Shown piece by piece: positions 49,816-62,429 of a stretch of 64,000 nt of DNA (its first letter is position 1; each line of letters opens with the position of its first letter). Origin of the DNA: Glandiceps talaboti (lineage: Eukaryota > Hemichordata > Enteropneusta > Spengelidae); assembly GCF_964340395.1 (NCBI RefSeq), contig NC_135556.1, positions 5,557,001 to 5,621,000 of the forward strand, read 5' to 3'. The notes below the pieces were generated by a model. The model had not been told where the DNA came from. It did not search any database and saw only the letters and a list, made by a program, of their open reading frames with translations. A program made the position numbers and the translations under genes.

Positions 49816-51622
49816 TGTAGTAATGTATGTGTAGGCTCATGTTCAAAAGAAATGTAGACAATGAAGTGGACCATTTAAACTTACAGTGTGACTGAGAAAC
49901 ATGTATCAATTTTGGATTGTTAACGAATTCGAACAATATGTACAACATTGCAGCCACGTTTTCAACTTTAAATAACAATGTGAAACAACATGAACCAAGT
50001 CAGTTTTTGTAAATTAAACAGATGTCTGAAGACTGTACACTGGGGAACAGGAAACGTTAACAGTTTGTTATCGTAAGCAAGCAAGAAGTTTGAAAACAAA
50101 CTGTAAACATAAGTAGTCACTTTTTTCAAAATTCCAGTCCGTGCATGCATTTGTTGCTTCCCCATATGTTGAAGCGTCATCATGCATGCTACACTCTCGG
50201 GTATTTCTTCCGACTTTAAGGAGGTCCGCTAGTTCAATTTAACCATAGATCCAAACGAAACTTTGCATGTGTATTGAATGTATTGCAATGAATTCAAATG
50301 TAAAAAAGAAAAAAGGGGGTCACCATATTTCCTTAAAAGATAGAAAATCGTCAAAAATGGGTAAAATCATCATGCAGATTGGACTCCAACTCCTCCATTC
50401 CAAAGTTCGTTTTGGATAAATATGAAACTATTGATTAACAAGAAAGGCTCTTAACAAATTCAAAAAAACGTGTAACCAATTATCTGATGTAATATTTTTA
50501 AAGTGTTATGAATTAACTTCATTTTCATACTGAACGAGTTAGGCAGTGATTTCAATGCTCGACCCTAAAGTAGTTTGGAATTATAAAACCATTCAACGGC
50601 TATAAAAATGACCCAGCTAGTTACATGAATGTGACTTTAATCAACACATTGAACACACATCAACAACTTGCAGGTTGAGTGCTTTCTTGTATTATATTTT
50701 GATTGTATCATGGTATTATTGTGTTATTCTCAGCAGTGTAGGTCGATTTTTATTTATATTAATATTTTACTACAGTTTATTACTAAATAAATCTTACCAT
50801 GCAATCTAATTAGTTTAATGAATTCTTGCCCTATCTATTAGAAAAATAACTGTTTGTGGGTGTTCTGTGGTGAGATGAAGGTCTTCGTAGAAATACCAGC
50901 TATTTATATATACAACATAGATCCTCAAATTTACCGTTGAGACATAACATATTGGGTGATGTTTTATTGAACACGTGATTTCTTATTTTAATAAATAAGA
51001 TTCATATTGTTTCTTTTGTATCACGTGTCTCTCATTGGAATTGATTAATGATAACGCTACAAATCTTACAAATATATGAACTAAGAAGGTCCGCTAGTTC
51101 ATTTTAACCATACAATCCCTTTTTTCTGTTCACATTTGACTTCATTGCTATATAAGCTTATTCTATACACATGTAAAGCTTCATGGGGGTCACCATATTG
51201 CCTGAAAAGCTAGAAATCGCCAAAAATGTGTAAAATTACCAAGATCTAAAATTCATCAAATACACACGTTCTGAAATTCATGCATATATTTCAATGTGTT
51301 TACAATTTGTTTAACTTTTCATTCCATTTTGTTGCCCCAAACTTATAGACTTAAAAAATATCGGCAATAAATAGTATCATCTGTTTCGTGTCATTTTGAG
51401 AGTCTATAAATATAAAGTTTTGTTTATCCGTATAGGGAAGATTCATGGACGGAATATACTACAACTACCCACATATTGTTATCCAAACTCTCTGTGAAGG
51501 GTAAATGTATACGTAGCCTTATAGTATCCAGCAAATAGAAAAAAACATATGGTCACCACATTATTGTTCCTCCCAGAAAGCGAAATCCCATTATTTTATC
51601 ACCTGTCAAAAGTGTTGTTTGG

Positions 51623-52046
51623 CCACTAGGGGCGCTGTTTTAGAACCGGAAGTGAGGGCCAGAATTGTAGAGCATAGAGTCTATAGGCATCGTAACCACT
51701 GACTAAAGATTTTCTGTCATTCCCCGTAACTTTACGCTATAATATTGCATTATCGCCCATCAAATAACGAAATAGCAAATTAACCTCTTGTTCTCCTAAT
51801 ATTTCGCGTAAGTTTGGCTCTACAATTCGACCGTGAGGAAAACCCAAAAGTAGCAACATTTTGAAACGGGTAGTACACTGACATCTCACTCACGTTTTCA
51901 GTGTGACCTCGTCCATTTGCGTTACCGTTGGAGAAATTGTAGCGATTGCTTCCAGTCAAACATCGGAACGGAAAAAGGTACAAAAACAGAGGAAAGAACC
52001 CTCAAAATCACAATATACGCTACAGTTATTGCAGCTTGTATAAAAC
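51623..52046. other. Spacer between duplication copy 1 and MITE 1
   Basis: No supported gene. Sequence at 51645-51667 is similar, in inverted orientation, to the start region of the decayed exon near 53295 ('aattctggccctcactt'). Confidence 0.4.
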
Positions 52047-52269
52047 CAATCTGATTAAAATCCGATGTAGATGTCGGCTAATCGTTCATTGCTATTTTAC
52101 TTTCGTTATTGTGCCTGAATTGACCTTCGTGGTACATGTTTGATCGCCTCCTCTACCGATCAGGACAAAAACGTAAACATGTACCACGAAGGTCAATTCA
52201 GGCAAAATAACGAAGGTAAAATAGCAATGAACGATCAGCCGACATGTACATCGGATTTTAATCAGATCG
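52047..52269. mobile_element. Hairpin MITE 1 with 9-bp target duplication
   Basis: Almost the whole 223 bp folds on itself. It begins CAATCTGATTAAAATCCGAT and its end is the near-complement. It is flanked by GTATAAAAC (52038-52046) and GTATAAGAC (52270-52278), a 9-bp duplication with one difference. A related copy lies 413 bp away. The 9-bp size suits Mutator-type elements. Confidence 0.82.
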
Positions 52270-52681
52270 GTATAAGACATGGTATGATGAGTGAACCACG
52301 TAAACGTTACATGGAAGGCCGATTCATTGAAGGGGTGGGCGGTGTGGTACATCAATCATAATAACAATATTTATGATTCGTTGCCGACTTCAATGGGGTT
52401 TTTTATACACTGATGGTCCTGAATAAAGAATAGCAAGCTAATCAAAGTGTGATAGTAAAGATGAGTATATCAATACAAATATGTTTATGCCAACTTATAA
52501 CCAGTACATGAAATGTTTTTTTCCGGACAAAGTTTTATGATTTCACCCGTGGTGCTACACCACTGTTCTAATAAACAAGAAAGGCCTAAGTATGCGGCGA
52601 CATCAGTTACAATATAAACATGTGGCTTGGTAATTGTCGACCGAACTCTCAATATTGCAATGACTGTAGCTGGAAGCTGTT
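52270..52681. other. Sequence between the two hairpin MITEs
   Basis: The part next to MITE 2 is the continuation of the decayed exon interrupted by it. Otherwise nothing is recognised. Confidence 0.4.
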
Positions 52682-52923
52682 CAATCTGATTAAAATCCGA
52701 TGTAGATGTCGGCTAATCGTTCATTGCTATTTTACCTTCGTTATTTTGCCTGATATTATTTTTCTTGGTACATGTTTACATTTTTTAGCCTGATCGTAGA
52801 GGAGGCGATCAGGCAAGCTAAAAAATGTAAACATGTACCAAGAAGGTCAATTCAGGCAAAATAACGAAGGTAAAATAGCAATGAACGATCAGCCAACATC
52901 TACATCGGATTTTAATCAGATTG
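52682..52923. mobile_element. Hairpin MITE 2 with 9-bp target duplication
   Basis: A 242-bp fold-back with the same ends as MITE 1, flanked by perfect 9-bp repeats GAAGCTGTT (52673-52681 and 52924-52932). It has inserted into coding-like sequence of the minus-strand exon listed next. The central loop differs from MITE 1 by a short extra palindromic stretch. Confidence 0.87.
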
Positions 52924-53287
52924 GAAGCTGTTGTCAGATTTGTAATTTTCTAATCGTTCTTTTGTCAAGCAACAGACACCAGTAAGGTAAAGAAATATGT
53001 TTATCATGTCTACATCGGGTATATTTCGAAGGTCCTCCGTCCAACTTTCAATGTTTCCGCTGTCGATTAGTTCTATCTTTTGATGCTTGACATCCACTAT
53101 TCGTCTCCTCTTCCGTTCTCTCAGAAAATTATCATTTTCTAGTGTTTCAAGACCAAGGTTGACAGCATTTCTGGCGATATCTAGTAGATTTAGAAGTAGT
53201 AATTTTCCACTCTTTTATGAATGCACGGAGTTCTTTTACGCCCATTTTGTTGACAGCTTCATACATCGCCATACTATTAGATGCCAT
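52924..53287 (-). pseudogene. Decayed first exon, SAP-like N-terminus, interrupted by MITE 2
   Basis: From an ATG at 53287 the minus strand reads MASNSMAMYEAVNKMGVKEL then RAFIKEW. A frameshift near 53205 leads to LLLLNLLDIARNAVNLG, then NDNFLRERKRRRIVDVKHQK, IESWTEDLRNIPDVDMINIF and LTKERLENYKSDNSF, where MITE 2 begins. The first segment resembles a SAP DNA-binding helix pair. The later 'ERLENYKSD' part resembles the region preceding SWIM zinc fingers in many uncharacterised invertebrate proteins. Both comparisons are from memory. The frameshift and insertion make it non-functional. Confidence 0.5.
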
Positions 53288-54652
53288 GACGAAAATTCTG
53301 GCCCTCACTTTGTCAGATATGGTGCGCCCTCTCGCGATACTTTCCTGCGAAACAACCGGAAGTTCGATAACCGGAATACGCCGTATTGAGAAATCGTGAT
53401 GTTCGGCAACATGTCAACAAAACATTTGTCCAAAGACCAACGTACATTGGTAGAGGGTCTATGATAAGTTGGCTGATTGAAAATGAACAATATTAATCTA
53501 ATGCATGTAATGGCTATGATGGTTTTTGAAACCAACAACTGCATAGAGTGTTGACTTTCTTTACTTCTCGTCCATGTCAAAGAATTAAATGTCATTCAAT
53601 AAAATAAATTTTGATGGTCAATACCCTGGAAAATGACCCAAATCAAGTGTATCAACCCTGACCCAGGCAGCCGGTCACAAATCTACCCTGCGTGAGCTTA
53701 TGGGCTTTGCCTAGGGTAAAAGGTTTACGGCACCATCATTTTCTAGTCGTACAACTTGCAAGAAATATTTACGGACCTGATAATGTACTTGTTTGTGGCA
53801 GCTATGACTTTCATAGAAAACAAAAGCAGAGTGAAATTAAGAATCGGAAGACAACAGCGATCATAGGACAAATAAATGTTATACACATGGATGATTAACA
53901 GAAATATATTGCTTGGGGCATTTCTAATTTTTTTTCCAAAGTGATCCATACGTTTACCATAGACTTTTCTTAGTTTGGCTTTATTCAAATTTTACAACAA
54001 TTGTTCCCTTCATTGATTATAGTAATTGCACTAGTATAGTGTTCTGACGTTCATACACATGTACTGAGTGGCTTGCCATGACAATTTGATAGTGCAAATC
54101 AAGCCTGGTTTGACAATATAAATGAAATATATAATACAATTAAATGGAACAAAAAATTAAAACATACATTCCATTTTACATCTTTATAATTGAATAAAAT
54201 TATTATGAAAACCACTTACTTTTTTTTGTCAATTTATTTTAATGTAATACAGCAAATATGCATGTATGGAATTTTGTTTCTTGTGTAATACGACACTGCT
54301 CATATGAAATCATTCAAAATATACTGGATGATACAAAACATAGCATTTTCGTATTCTGGATTTAAAAAGTTAGGCAGGCTGTTCAATAGCTTGGTGCTTG
54401 TTACCACGACAACCAAATGCATGGATAGGCTGCAATTAAATTACCACAGGGTAAAAGACGAATAATTAATTTTGTTCTCGCGATTTTCCGGATTTCAAAT
54501 ATTATTTTCATATTTTCTCTATATTTCAAATATAATTTTAAATATTGAAATAACAAATATTGTATCCTTTGACTGTTTTTCCCTATTTCCTACAGTTATC
54601 TCTGTCTTATCAGAGTTTACCAGCTTTGCATTATTAGTAGATTGATCATCCT

Positions 54653-54806
54653 AGAACAAACTCATGGGCTAATTACAAGTGAGTGTAAACATTTACTGAT
54701 CCGATCTAATGTGTACTTCCATTAATTAGTGGGATCAGTTAATGTTTACACTCAATATATTAATATATTAATATATTAATTGGGCAATTAGCTCGTGAGT
54801 TTGTTC
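54653..54806. mobile_element. Small MITE (copy 2)
   Basis: Counterpart of 49382-49515. The right end 54793-54806 is intact; the left end has one change (CATGG for CACGG). Internal ATATTA repeats are expanded. Confidence 0.65.
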
Positions 54807-54849
54807 TGTACTGTTTGTCTCAATCCATGCATTTACGTGGTTTAATAGT

Positions 54850-55115
54850 GTCATCCATTCTGAACTATCTTCATAGCGATCTTCTTTCTGTCGCGGAAAA
54901 CAAACAGCAAACCGAACCGCCGTTGAACCTGTACCAAAAAGCAATAAGAGGGTGGTCACAGGGAAACGAGCCACGCGATGTCGATAACAGCGATTTTGAC
55001 AAATTTAGAGATCACTTAGAAATCCCAAATATTAGAAAAGAATATTGCTCTATAATGAGCTGATAATGAACTGGTCTTAAAACATCCTTAACGTCTATGA
55101 AAACAGAACTAAAAT
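54850..55115 (+). pseudogene. Decayed GPCR 3' end, copy 2
   Basis: Same fragment as 49540-49815. The frame reading GNEPRDVDNSDFDKFRDHLE is readily matched to the intact receptor tail (residues 344-361), then shifts and stops. All transmembrane coding sequence is missing. Confidence 0.8.
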
Positions 55116-56918
55116 GTAGTAATGTATGTGTAGGCTCATGTTCAAAAGAAATGTAGACAATGAAGTGGACCATTTAAACTTACAGTGTGACTGAGAAACA
55201 TGTATCAATTTTGGATTGTTAACGAATTCGAACAATATGTACAACATTGCAGCCACGTTTTCAACTTTAAATAACAATGTGAAACAACATGAACCAAGTC
55301 AGTTTTTGTAAATTAAACAGATGTCTGAAGACTGTACACTGGGGAACAGGAAACGTTAACAGTTTGTTATCGTAAGCAAGCAAGAAGTTTGAAAACAAAC
55401 TGTAAACATAAGTAGTCACTTTTTTCAAAATTCCAGTCCGTGCATGCATTTGTTGCTTCCCCATATGTTGAAGCGTCATCATGCATGCTACACTCTCGGG
55501 TATTTCTTCCGACTTTAAGGAGGTCCGCTAGTTCAATTTAACCATAGATCCAAACGAAACTTTGCATGTGTATTGAATGTATTGCAATGAATTCAAATGT
55601 AAAAAAGAAAAAAGGGGGTCACCATATTTCCTTAAAAGATAGAAAATCGTCAAAAATGGGTAAAATCATCATGCAGATTGGACTCCAACTCCTCCATTCC
55701 AAAGTTCGTTTTGGATAAATATGAAACTATTGATTAACAAGAAAGGCTCTTAACAAATTCAAAAAAACGTGTAACCAATTATCTGATGTAATATTTTTAA
55801 AGTGTTATGAATTAACTTCATTTTCATACTGAACGAGTTAGGCAGTGATTTCAATGCTCGACCCTAAAGTAGTTTGGAATTATAAAACCATTCAACGGCT
55901 ATAAAAATGACCCAGCTAGTTACATGAATGTGACTTTAATCAACACATTGAACACACATCAACAACTTGCAGGTTGAGTGCTTTCTTGTATTATATTTTG
56001 ATTGTATCATGGTATTATTGTGTTATTCTCAGCAGTGTAGGTCGATTTTTATTTATATTAATATTTTACTACAGTTTATTACTAAATAAATCTTACCATG
56101 CAATCTAATTAGTTTAATGAATTCTTGCCCTATCTATTAGAAAAATAACTGTTTGTGGGTGTTCTGTGGTGAGATGAAGGTCTTCGTAGAAATACCAGCT
56201 ATTTATATATACAACATAGATCCTCAAATTTACCGTTGAGACATAACATATTGGGTGATGTTTTATTGAACACGTGATTTCTTATTTTAATAAATAAGAT
56301 TCATATTGTTTCTTTTGTATCACGTGTCTCTCATTGGAATTGATTAATGATAACGCTACAAATCTTACAAATATATGAACTAAGAAGGTCCGCTAGTTCA
56401 TTTTAACCATACAATCCCTTTTTTCTGTTCACATTTGACTTCATTGCTATATAAGCTTATTCTATACACATGTAAAGCTTCATGGGGGTCACCATATTGC
56501 CTGAAAAGCTAGAAATCGCCAAAAATGTGTAAAATTACCAAGATCTAAAATTCATCAAATACACACGTTCTGAAATTCATGCATATATTTCAATGTGTTT
56601 ACAATTTGTTTAACTTTTCATTCCATTTTGTTGCCCCAAACTTATAGACTTAAAAAATATCGGCAATAAATAGTATCATCTGTTTCGTGTCATTTTGAGA
56701 GTCTATAAATATAAAGTTTTGTTTATCCGTATAGGGAAGATTCATGGACGGAATATACTACAACTACCCACATATTGTTATCCAAACTCTCTGTGAAGGG
56801 TAAATGTATACGTAGCCTTATAGTATCCAGCAAATAGAAAAAAACATATGGTCACCACATTATTGTTCCTCCCAGAAAGCGAAATCCCATTATTTTATCA
56901 CCTGTCAAAAGTGTTGTT

Positions 56919-57721
56919 TCGGCGGTGTAGATGGCCACGATTGACCTTTGACCTTATTATGGATTCATAGTATAGATCGTTTTTTTCTGTGCTACTTTGG
57001 CAAGCTTCATCTCAATGGTACAAAAAAACTTAATATGTCACACTTATTCATTGCGAAAAATTTAAGATTTAACTTTAACGTGATTACTTTCCATGCTGTT
57101 TGACCGTCGCTCACATTTGCAAACAGCAGTGAACAATTCGATTCGCTTTTCGGTTTCTTTTCTTTGTAGAAATGAATGAGAAATTATTTTATTTCAATCG
57201 TGAGAAAATATTTTGTGTTTTCAGTGAGGATGTTGGGAGTTGATACATTTCTATAAATCGTGACGTATTATTGATTGTCATTTCTTTGTATTTATATAAT
57301 CTGATTATTTTTTTACCGCAAAGACGTGGAAAGAGCTACCATTTCATGAAACTGAAAGTGACGTAGTCAGCAATAGACGTTGGGATTCTATGTTTTGACG
57401 TTATTGAATGACAAACATTATATTGTCAGGAATATTTGTTTGATTGAAAGTGTTTTACCTTAATGTCAACATGCCTAGGTATGTGTACACGGTATGGTGT
57501 TTTCGCCGTTTACGCACTTGGATGTGTATGTATATCGTAGACACTGGAAAACATTATATGGCAATACATGTATCTATTTTACATCACTGTAATATATTCA
57601 GTTTTTCTTTTATATTTCATCAAACATTGTTGAGACATACCTTTCGTTAAACCAATTTGACAAGTCTGGTTTACAGTCACTGAAGCAATGTCACAATCTT
57701 TTTTATAGCATCCATATATCA
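56919..57721. other. No recognisable feature
   Basis: AT-rich single-copy-looking sequence after the duplication. Open frames are short and without motifs. Confidence 0.5.
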
Positions 57722-57936
57722 AGTATAAAAGTAAATTGTTAGATTTACTTTAATGATCAGCCCAGTATATCAATTTGTAAACAATGTTACTAGTACAAGG
57801 AACAAGTTAGTCATAAAATGACTAGAGAGTAAACATACAGCGTTGTAAATGCCACAAGATGTCTTCACTTAGAGCAATATATACTCACATTGGTGGTATA
57901 CTGGGCTGATCAATATAACAGTTTACTTTTATACTA
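57722..57936. mobile_element. Fold-back MITE
   Basis: The left arm 57722-57773 (including 'agtataaaagtaaa' and 'gatcagcccagtatat') is the imperfect complement of 57891-57936 (including 'tatactgggctgatc' and 'tttacttttatact'). Non-coding; target duplication not resolved. Confidence 0.65.
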
Positions 57937-58679
57937 CGTGATATTAGCGCAAATTTGGGTCTTACTACAAGACTAAGTTTTAATATAATAGTTTGATAAC
58001 TAACTAACTTACTTGTAATTACAAGTGGTTACTCTCCAACGTCTATGATTATAGTAATTACCTGGTTTTGTTGTTGGTTTTTTTACAAATTGCTCACTGT
58101 TCCTATAATAATAAACTCTTTAAAAAGTGCAATTAGAGTGACAAACATGATCTTGAATGAGTCTGTGTTGTTCCTCATTGTTTTTTCGAGTAGATAAACA
58201 TATAGATTTGGTTTGTTATCAATTAGGAAAAAATAGATTCCAATTTTGTCATTTATGGGCAGTTGTGTCAAAACTTTCAGTCAGTTTTTATAACTCTAGT
58301 AAATGGTTCCTCTAACGGCCATTAATTCTACATATATAAATAATTGGTATTCATGATCATTTTTGAAATTTCAATTAATTATTTGTTTTACTTAAAGAAT
58401 AAACTATTAGAAATAACATGGACAGTGTATATGTTTATAAGTTAATAAATCGCAAAAAAACAACTAAAAATGTGCAAGCAGTTTGTTATTGTACTAAGAA
58501 AGTGGTTAATTTTCTTTTTTAAAAATGGATATATCACGTCCAGTCTGCACATGCATCTGTTGCTTCCTTATATTGAAATGTCATAGTGTATATAAACTTA
58601 AACACATGTCTTCTTACGATTACAAGTGGTTACAAATAATTACCCAGTATGATAACAAACCACTGTTTTACGTGAACAG
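57937..58679. other. Spacer with faint similarity to the duplication
   Basis: Around 58475-58585 it resembles 50060-50185 ('cagtttgttat', 'gcatctgttgcttcc'), a much older copy of part of the duplicated segment. No gene. Confidence 0.4.
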
Positions 58680-58985
58680 AAAATAATTGTGTGTTTCCGA
58701 TAACATGGTCTCAGAAAATAGTGTAGGTAGGTCAGGATTTTATTTTATTTTACTTAATTTCATCTTTTTTAATTGTTCTTAATTTTGCTTTGACACAAAT
58801 CAAACGAAATGTCAGTTAGCATACCGCTTATGTAAAATATATACAGGCATCACTGGAGGAAGAAAACAGACATATATGAAGGTCAAGAATTGAAGCCAAG
58901 GAATGTTTGTTTTTGTTTAAAAAGATTTAGGGTTAACTAGGGTCTGACGGGTTATAGGAAACACCCTTTTTTATTTCGCCTCGTA
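58680..58985 (+). repeat. Segment paralogous to the GPCR 5' flank
   Basis: Collinear with about 45395-45680. No receptor coding sequence remains beside it. Confidence 0.5.
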
Positions 58986-60350
58986 CGTATAAGGGCTAAT
59001 AAATTGCTGGTTCCGGGTACCCGACCCTACCTAGTTTTTCACCCATAACATTTTTAATCTTTAAATCTTGCGAGAAATGGATATGGAAACTGACATCAAC
59101 TTAAGACAATATAAAACTATTCCTCCAATCTGTAATGGCTGTATATCTGATTGGAAGAAACCAATAACACAGAGACCAAATGGAAAACAACAGAAAAAAT
59201 ATTACTACCTGAACTAGACTCTCACACGTGGAATTGAACGTAATGGGTACCACACAATTTTTAGACTGATGACAAACATTTTTTTATACATATTTTCTAT
59301 CATTTTACAAGTTATTTATAGTTGCAAAAAAAGCGGGCTTGGTCAATGTTTCTTCACATCAATTTGGTTTACAGGTAGAAAAACTCCACCATGTACAAAT
59401 AGTTTGATTACATGTGTCAACTTGGGATTACACGTGTTACCAAGTTTCTGTACAAAACTTACAATAACAAACTTTTCACACATTTTATAGTTTCTTGCAA
59501 TTTACTACGTTACAAACACGGACTTATTAAATTGTCTACGCACATTGCTCGTAAAAAACACCAAAATAAAGTCGTTTTGTGGATCAAAAACCTACATTAT
59601 TTACTCATTTCGCATCCATATGGCCATGTTAATGACTGTTACATTGTGATCGAGAGGGAACTGAACCTACTATGTCACTGTACGAGTGCATGTATCAAGA
59701 CATAGTCTTGTCCTATATGGAGAAAAGACAATTAGAGACATTTGATTTATTCGTCTTTATGATTTTTCTCAATTTGTAAATTTATTCGTTGGACAATTAT
59801 CTACGTGAAGATGGCAGTGGAAAAGACTCCCTAAGTCACTAAAAATTGATTTCAAACGTACGCAAGACGATTATTTAAATTATGCACCAACCGGACTCTA
59901 AGTTTCAGTGTCGTTTGTATATGTTCAAGTATGAGATGTAAATTATGTTTTGTAAAACGATGGTTATGATTGATGTTAATTAAAGTCACAGTAAGAATCA
60001 AAGTAATATTTGGTTAGCATCCTTCATTCCACTATACACGTTACGATCATCTCCACCATATACCACAGAAGTACGTTTTCACAACCAACAGCGATAGTTT
60101 ATGCTATTGGCATGATAGTTGATGCGATTGCAGCGTTGGTGTAAACGAAAAACCGTTATCGCGTCCGCCTGTCAGGGTGTTGTGGATGATGACTACTGAC
60201 ATGCGCTGTTCATCCCTCCCAACAGTTGTTGTGCGTTCCCACTCTTCCTATGCAGCGCCACCTTGTGGTCGTTACCCTTGCTCACTCACGAGTGTTTCGT
60301 GTCCCGTCGATACTGGCCAAGCCGAGCAAGGGAACCACATGGAACTTCTT
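58986..60350. other. No gene recognised
   Basis: Open frames at 59269 and 59412 (the latter 97 codons) have no motif or splice context that I can support. Confidence 0.45.
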
Positions 60351-60415
60351 GAGTAGTAGTAGTAGTAGCAGCAGCAGCAGTAGTAGTAGTAGTAGTAGTA
60401 GCAGTAGTAGCAGTT
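60351..60415 (+). repeat. (AGT/AGC)n triplet repeat
   Basis: About 65 bp of AGT/AGC triplets. Poly-Ser and poly-Tyr ORFs across it are artefacts. Confidence 0.95.
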
Positions 60416-60639
60416 GCTAATAATTTTTTTAGAACAGGGTAGCCAGGAAACAACAAAAGCTGATTTCCACCTGGGCCCTATTACCACTCACCAAAAACAT
60501 TACATACTACACAAAAAGAACGTGCAAGCAATGCGGACGGAATGTTTAACAAGACAAGAAATGAAAACAACAATTTCAAGAGAGTTACACCATACTGAAA
60601 ATCATCCTCTCTGACATAAGATGATTTATGTATGTATTC

Positions 60640-61735
60640 CTAAGGTATGAATTGTCTTGCACTGCTTGATATGTGTTGGTAGACTGTTCCATAGAACAGC
60701 TCCAAAGTATTTGAGGGTTCTGTTGTCGGAATTACTGCTAATTCTCGGCACATGCATATGTACTTCATCCAACGTCGTTACATATACATTTAGAAAGATA
60801 CAGAGGTGACAATTTGTGAAGAACTTTAAAATAAACGCACGCCTTCTGAAGCAAAACGCTGATTACATGACAACCGATTTAAACTCTCTAACATGATAGT
60901 AAAAGAGTGGGTCCTAGGCCCACACTGGAGAATTATCCTGGCTGCTCTATTTTGGAGCCTCTGAAGTCTGGTCAGCAAAGTCGTACCACTGTTTGACCAC
61001 ACTACTGCAGTGTAGTCAAACAGTGGCAGTACCATCGCATTATAAAGCATCTTTGTGGTATCAAATGTAAGGTATGGTCTTACCCTCCTAAGCACACCCA
61101 GCCTTTGTGATATTTTACTGCAGATCTTAGTTATGTGCGTTTCCCAATTTAAGTGGGAGTCAATCCAGACACCAAGGTATTTAAAAGCCTGGACATGCTC
61201 CACCATTTGGCCTGCTATCTGTACCGTAACGTAAGGACTTTAGATGAACTTCGATTCAGACGTTTGGACGTGCCTAGTAGCATACTTTTAGTTTTGCTTA
61301 TATTTAAGGTAAGTTTATTATCAGACAGCCATGTATGGATCCTACCTAGGTCAAAGTTTAGTGTCCGCTGAATATCACTGACATCCTTACTTTACATTTA
61401 GAAACAACATTTGGCAAACTGTCTATAAAAACAATAAAAAGTAAAGGGCCAAGTATGGACCCCTTGAGGTAAACCATATTCAATTGGGAGTGGCTCACTT
61501 AGTGTTCCATTCACATAGACACTTTGCTTTCTTGTTGTGAGAGAAGTTAGGACTACATCATTGACGCCAATATTAGAAATATATTGAAATCGGCCGTGTC
61601 GATGTGTCGAACGCTTTCTTTAGATCAAGAAATACAGCTCCAGTTGAAAGCCCATTTTCATTTTTGTTTAGGACATCTATTTGTGTTGTACTTGTAGAGA
61701 ATACAGACTCTTACTGATTAAAAAGATCATACATT
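60640..61735 (-). pseudogene. Fossil LINE reverse transcriptase, minus strand
   Basis: Reading leftward from 61735 the minus strand gives FLDLKKAFDT, QSVYVNGTLSEPLPIEYGLP followed by QG, GPLLFIVF in a shifted frame, WLSDNKLTLNISKTKSMLL, FKYLGVWIDSHLNWETHI, YNAMVLPLFDYTAVVWSN and near the end YFGAVLWNSLPTHIK. This is the order of a CR1/L2-type RT and C-terminal region. The block holding the YADD/FADD active site appears deleted near 61375-61400. Frameshifts and stops are frequent. The longest surviving frame is 60826-61206. Confidence 0.82.
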
Positions 61736-62170
61736 TGGATATGTTTATAGAGTTACTTATGTACACATTTTTCAGACACTTTCACAATGACAGGCAGAAG
61801 TGTATTAGCTTTCATGGGACAAATTATCATTCTTGAAGTTCTATGTCTACAAGAATTGACTATGGACAAGATTCTACGTCTAGGACTAGACTAATTACTA
61901 CAGGGCAACACAGTGGTACATGTATGGCTGCTGTCAGTTTAATTACTGCAAATCATAATTACGTAAATTATTCATCAAAACTATAAGCTACATCAACAAA
62001 CTTTATTCAGTATATGTGCTTCGTTATGGCTAACGCATGTACCAAATTATATTGAATTTGATGAATGAGTTCCAAAGATATAACCTAATAACTAAAAACC
62101 TACTAAAACCTAAAACCTACTTAATTACTAAAAACTACTTATATGCAAATGTTCTTGTCATTACCATAGG
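61736..62170. other. No gene recognised
   Basis: This may contain more of the fossil LINE's 5' part, but no motif is clear. Confidence 0.4.
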
Positions 62171-62173
62171 GAA

Positions 62174-62192
62174 GACAGACAGACAGACAGGC

Positions 62193-62253
<61 letters not shown>

Positions 62254-62293
62254 GTCAGTCAGTCAGTCAGTCAGTCAGTCAGTCAGACAGACA
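62174..62293 (+). repeat. (GACA)n/(GTCA)n microsatellite
   Basis: About 120 bp of GACA repeats changing to GTCA. The Asp-Arg-Gln-Thr ORF across it is an artefact. Confidence 0.97.
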
Positions 62294-62378
62294 GAAGTAT
62301 AACATAACCTCCACTTACGGGGGGGGTGTAAAAATAACTATTTACTCTTCAATTCACAATGTAACTGGACGGACAGCC

Positions 62379-62382
<4 letters not shown>

Positions 62383-62428
<46 letters not shown>
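62383..62428 (+). repeat. (GACA)n microsatellite
   Basis: About 46 bp, separated from the previous tract by about 90 bp that include a G run. Confidence 0.95.

Positions 62429-62429
<1 letters not shown>

Larger units (their letters stand above)
46176..51622 (+). repeat. Segmental duplication, copy 1 (3.5 kb plus hAT insertion)
   Basis: From 'attgagaaatcatgatgttc' to 'caaaagtgttgttt' this copy is near-identical to 53385-56918, apart from the hAT element at 46718-48633. Identity is very high from 49.8 to 51.6 kb, indicating a recent direct duplication. Apart from the pseudogene fragment and MITE listed separately I see no gene. Confidence 0.93.
53385..56918 (+). repeat. Segmental duplication, copy 2 (3.5 kb)
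   Basis: Direct repeat of 46176-51622 without the hAT element. Junctions are at 'cgccgt|attgagaaatcg' on the left and 'gtgttgttt|cggcggtg' on the right. It carries the hAT empty site (53912-53919), the small MITE and a GPCR 3' remnant. No intact gene is seen. Confidence 0.93.
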
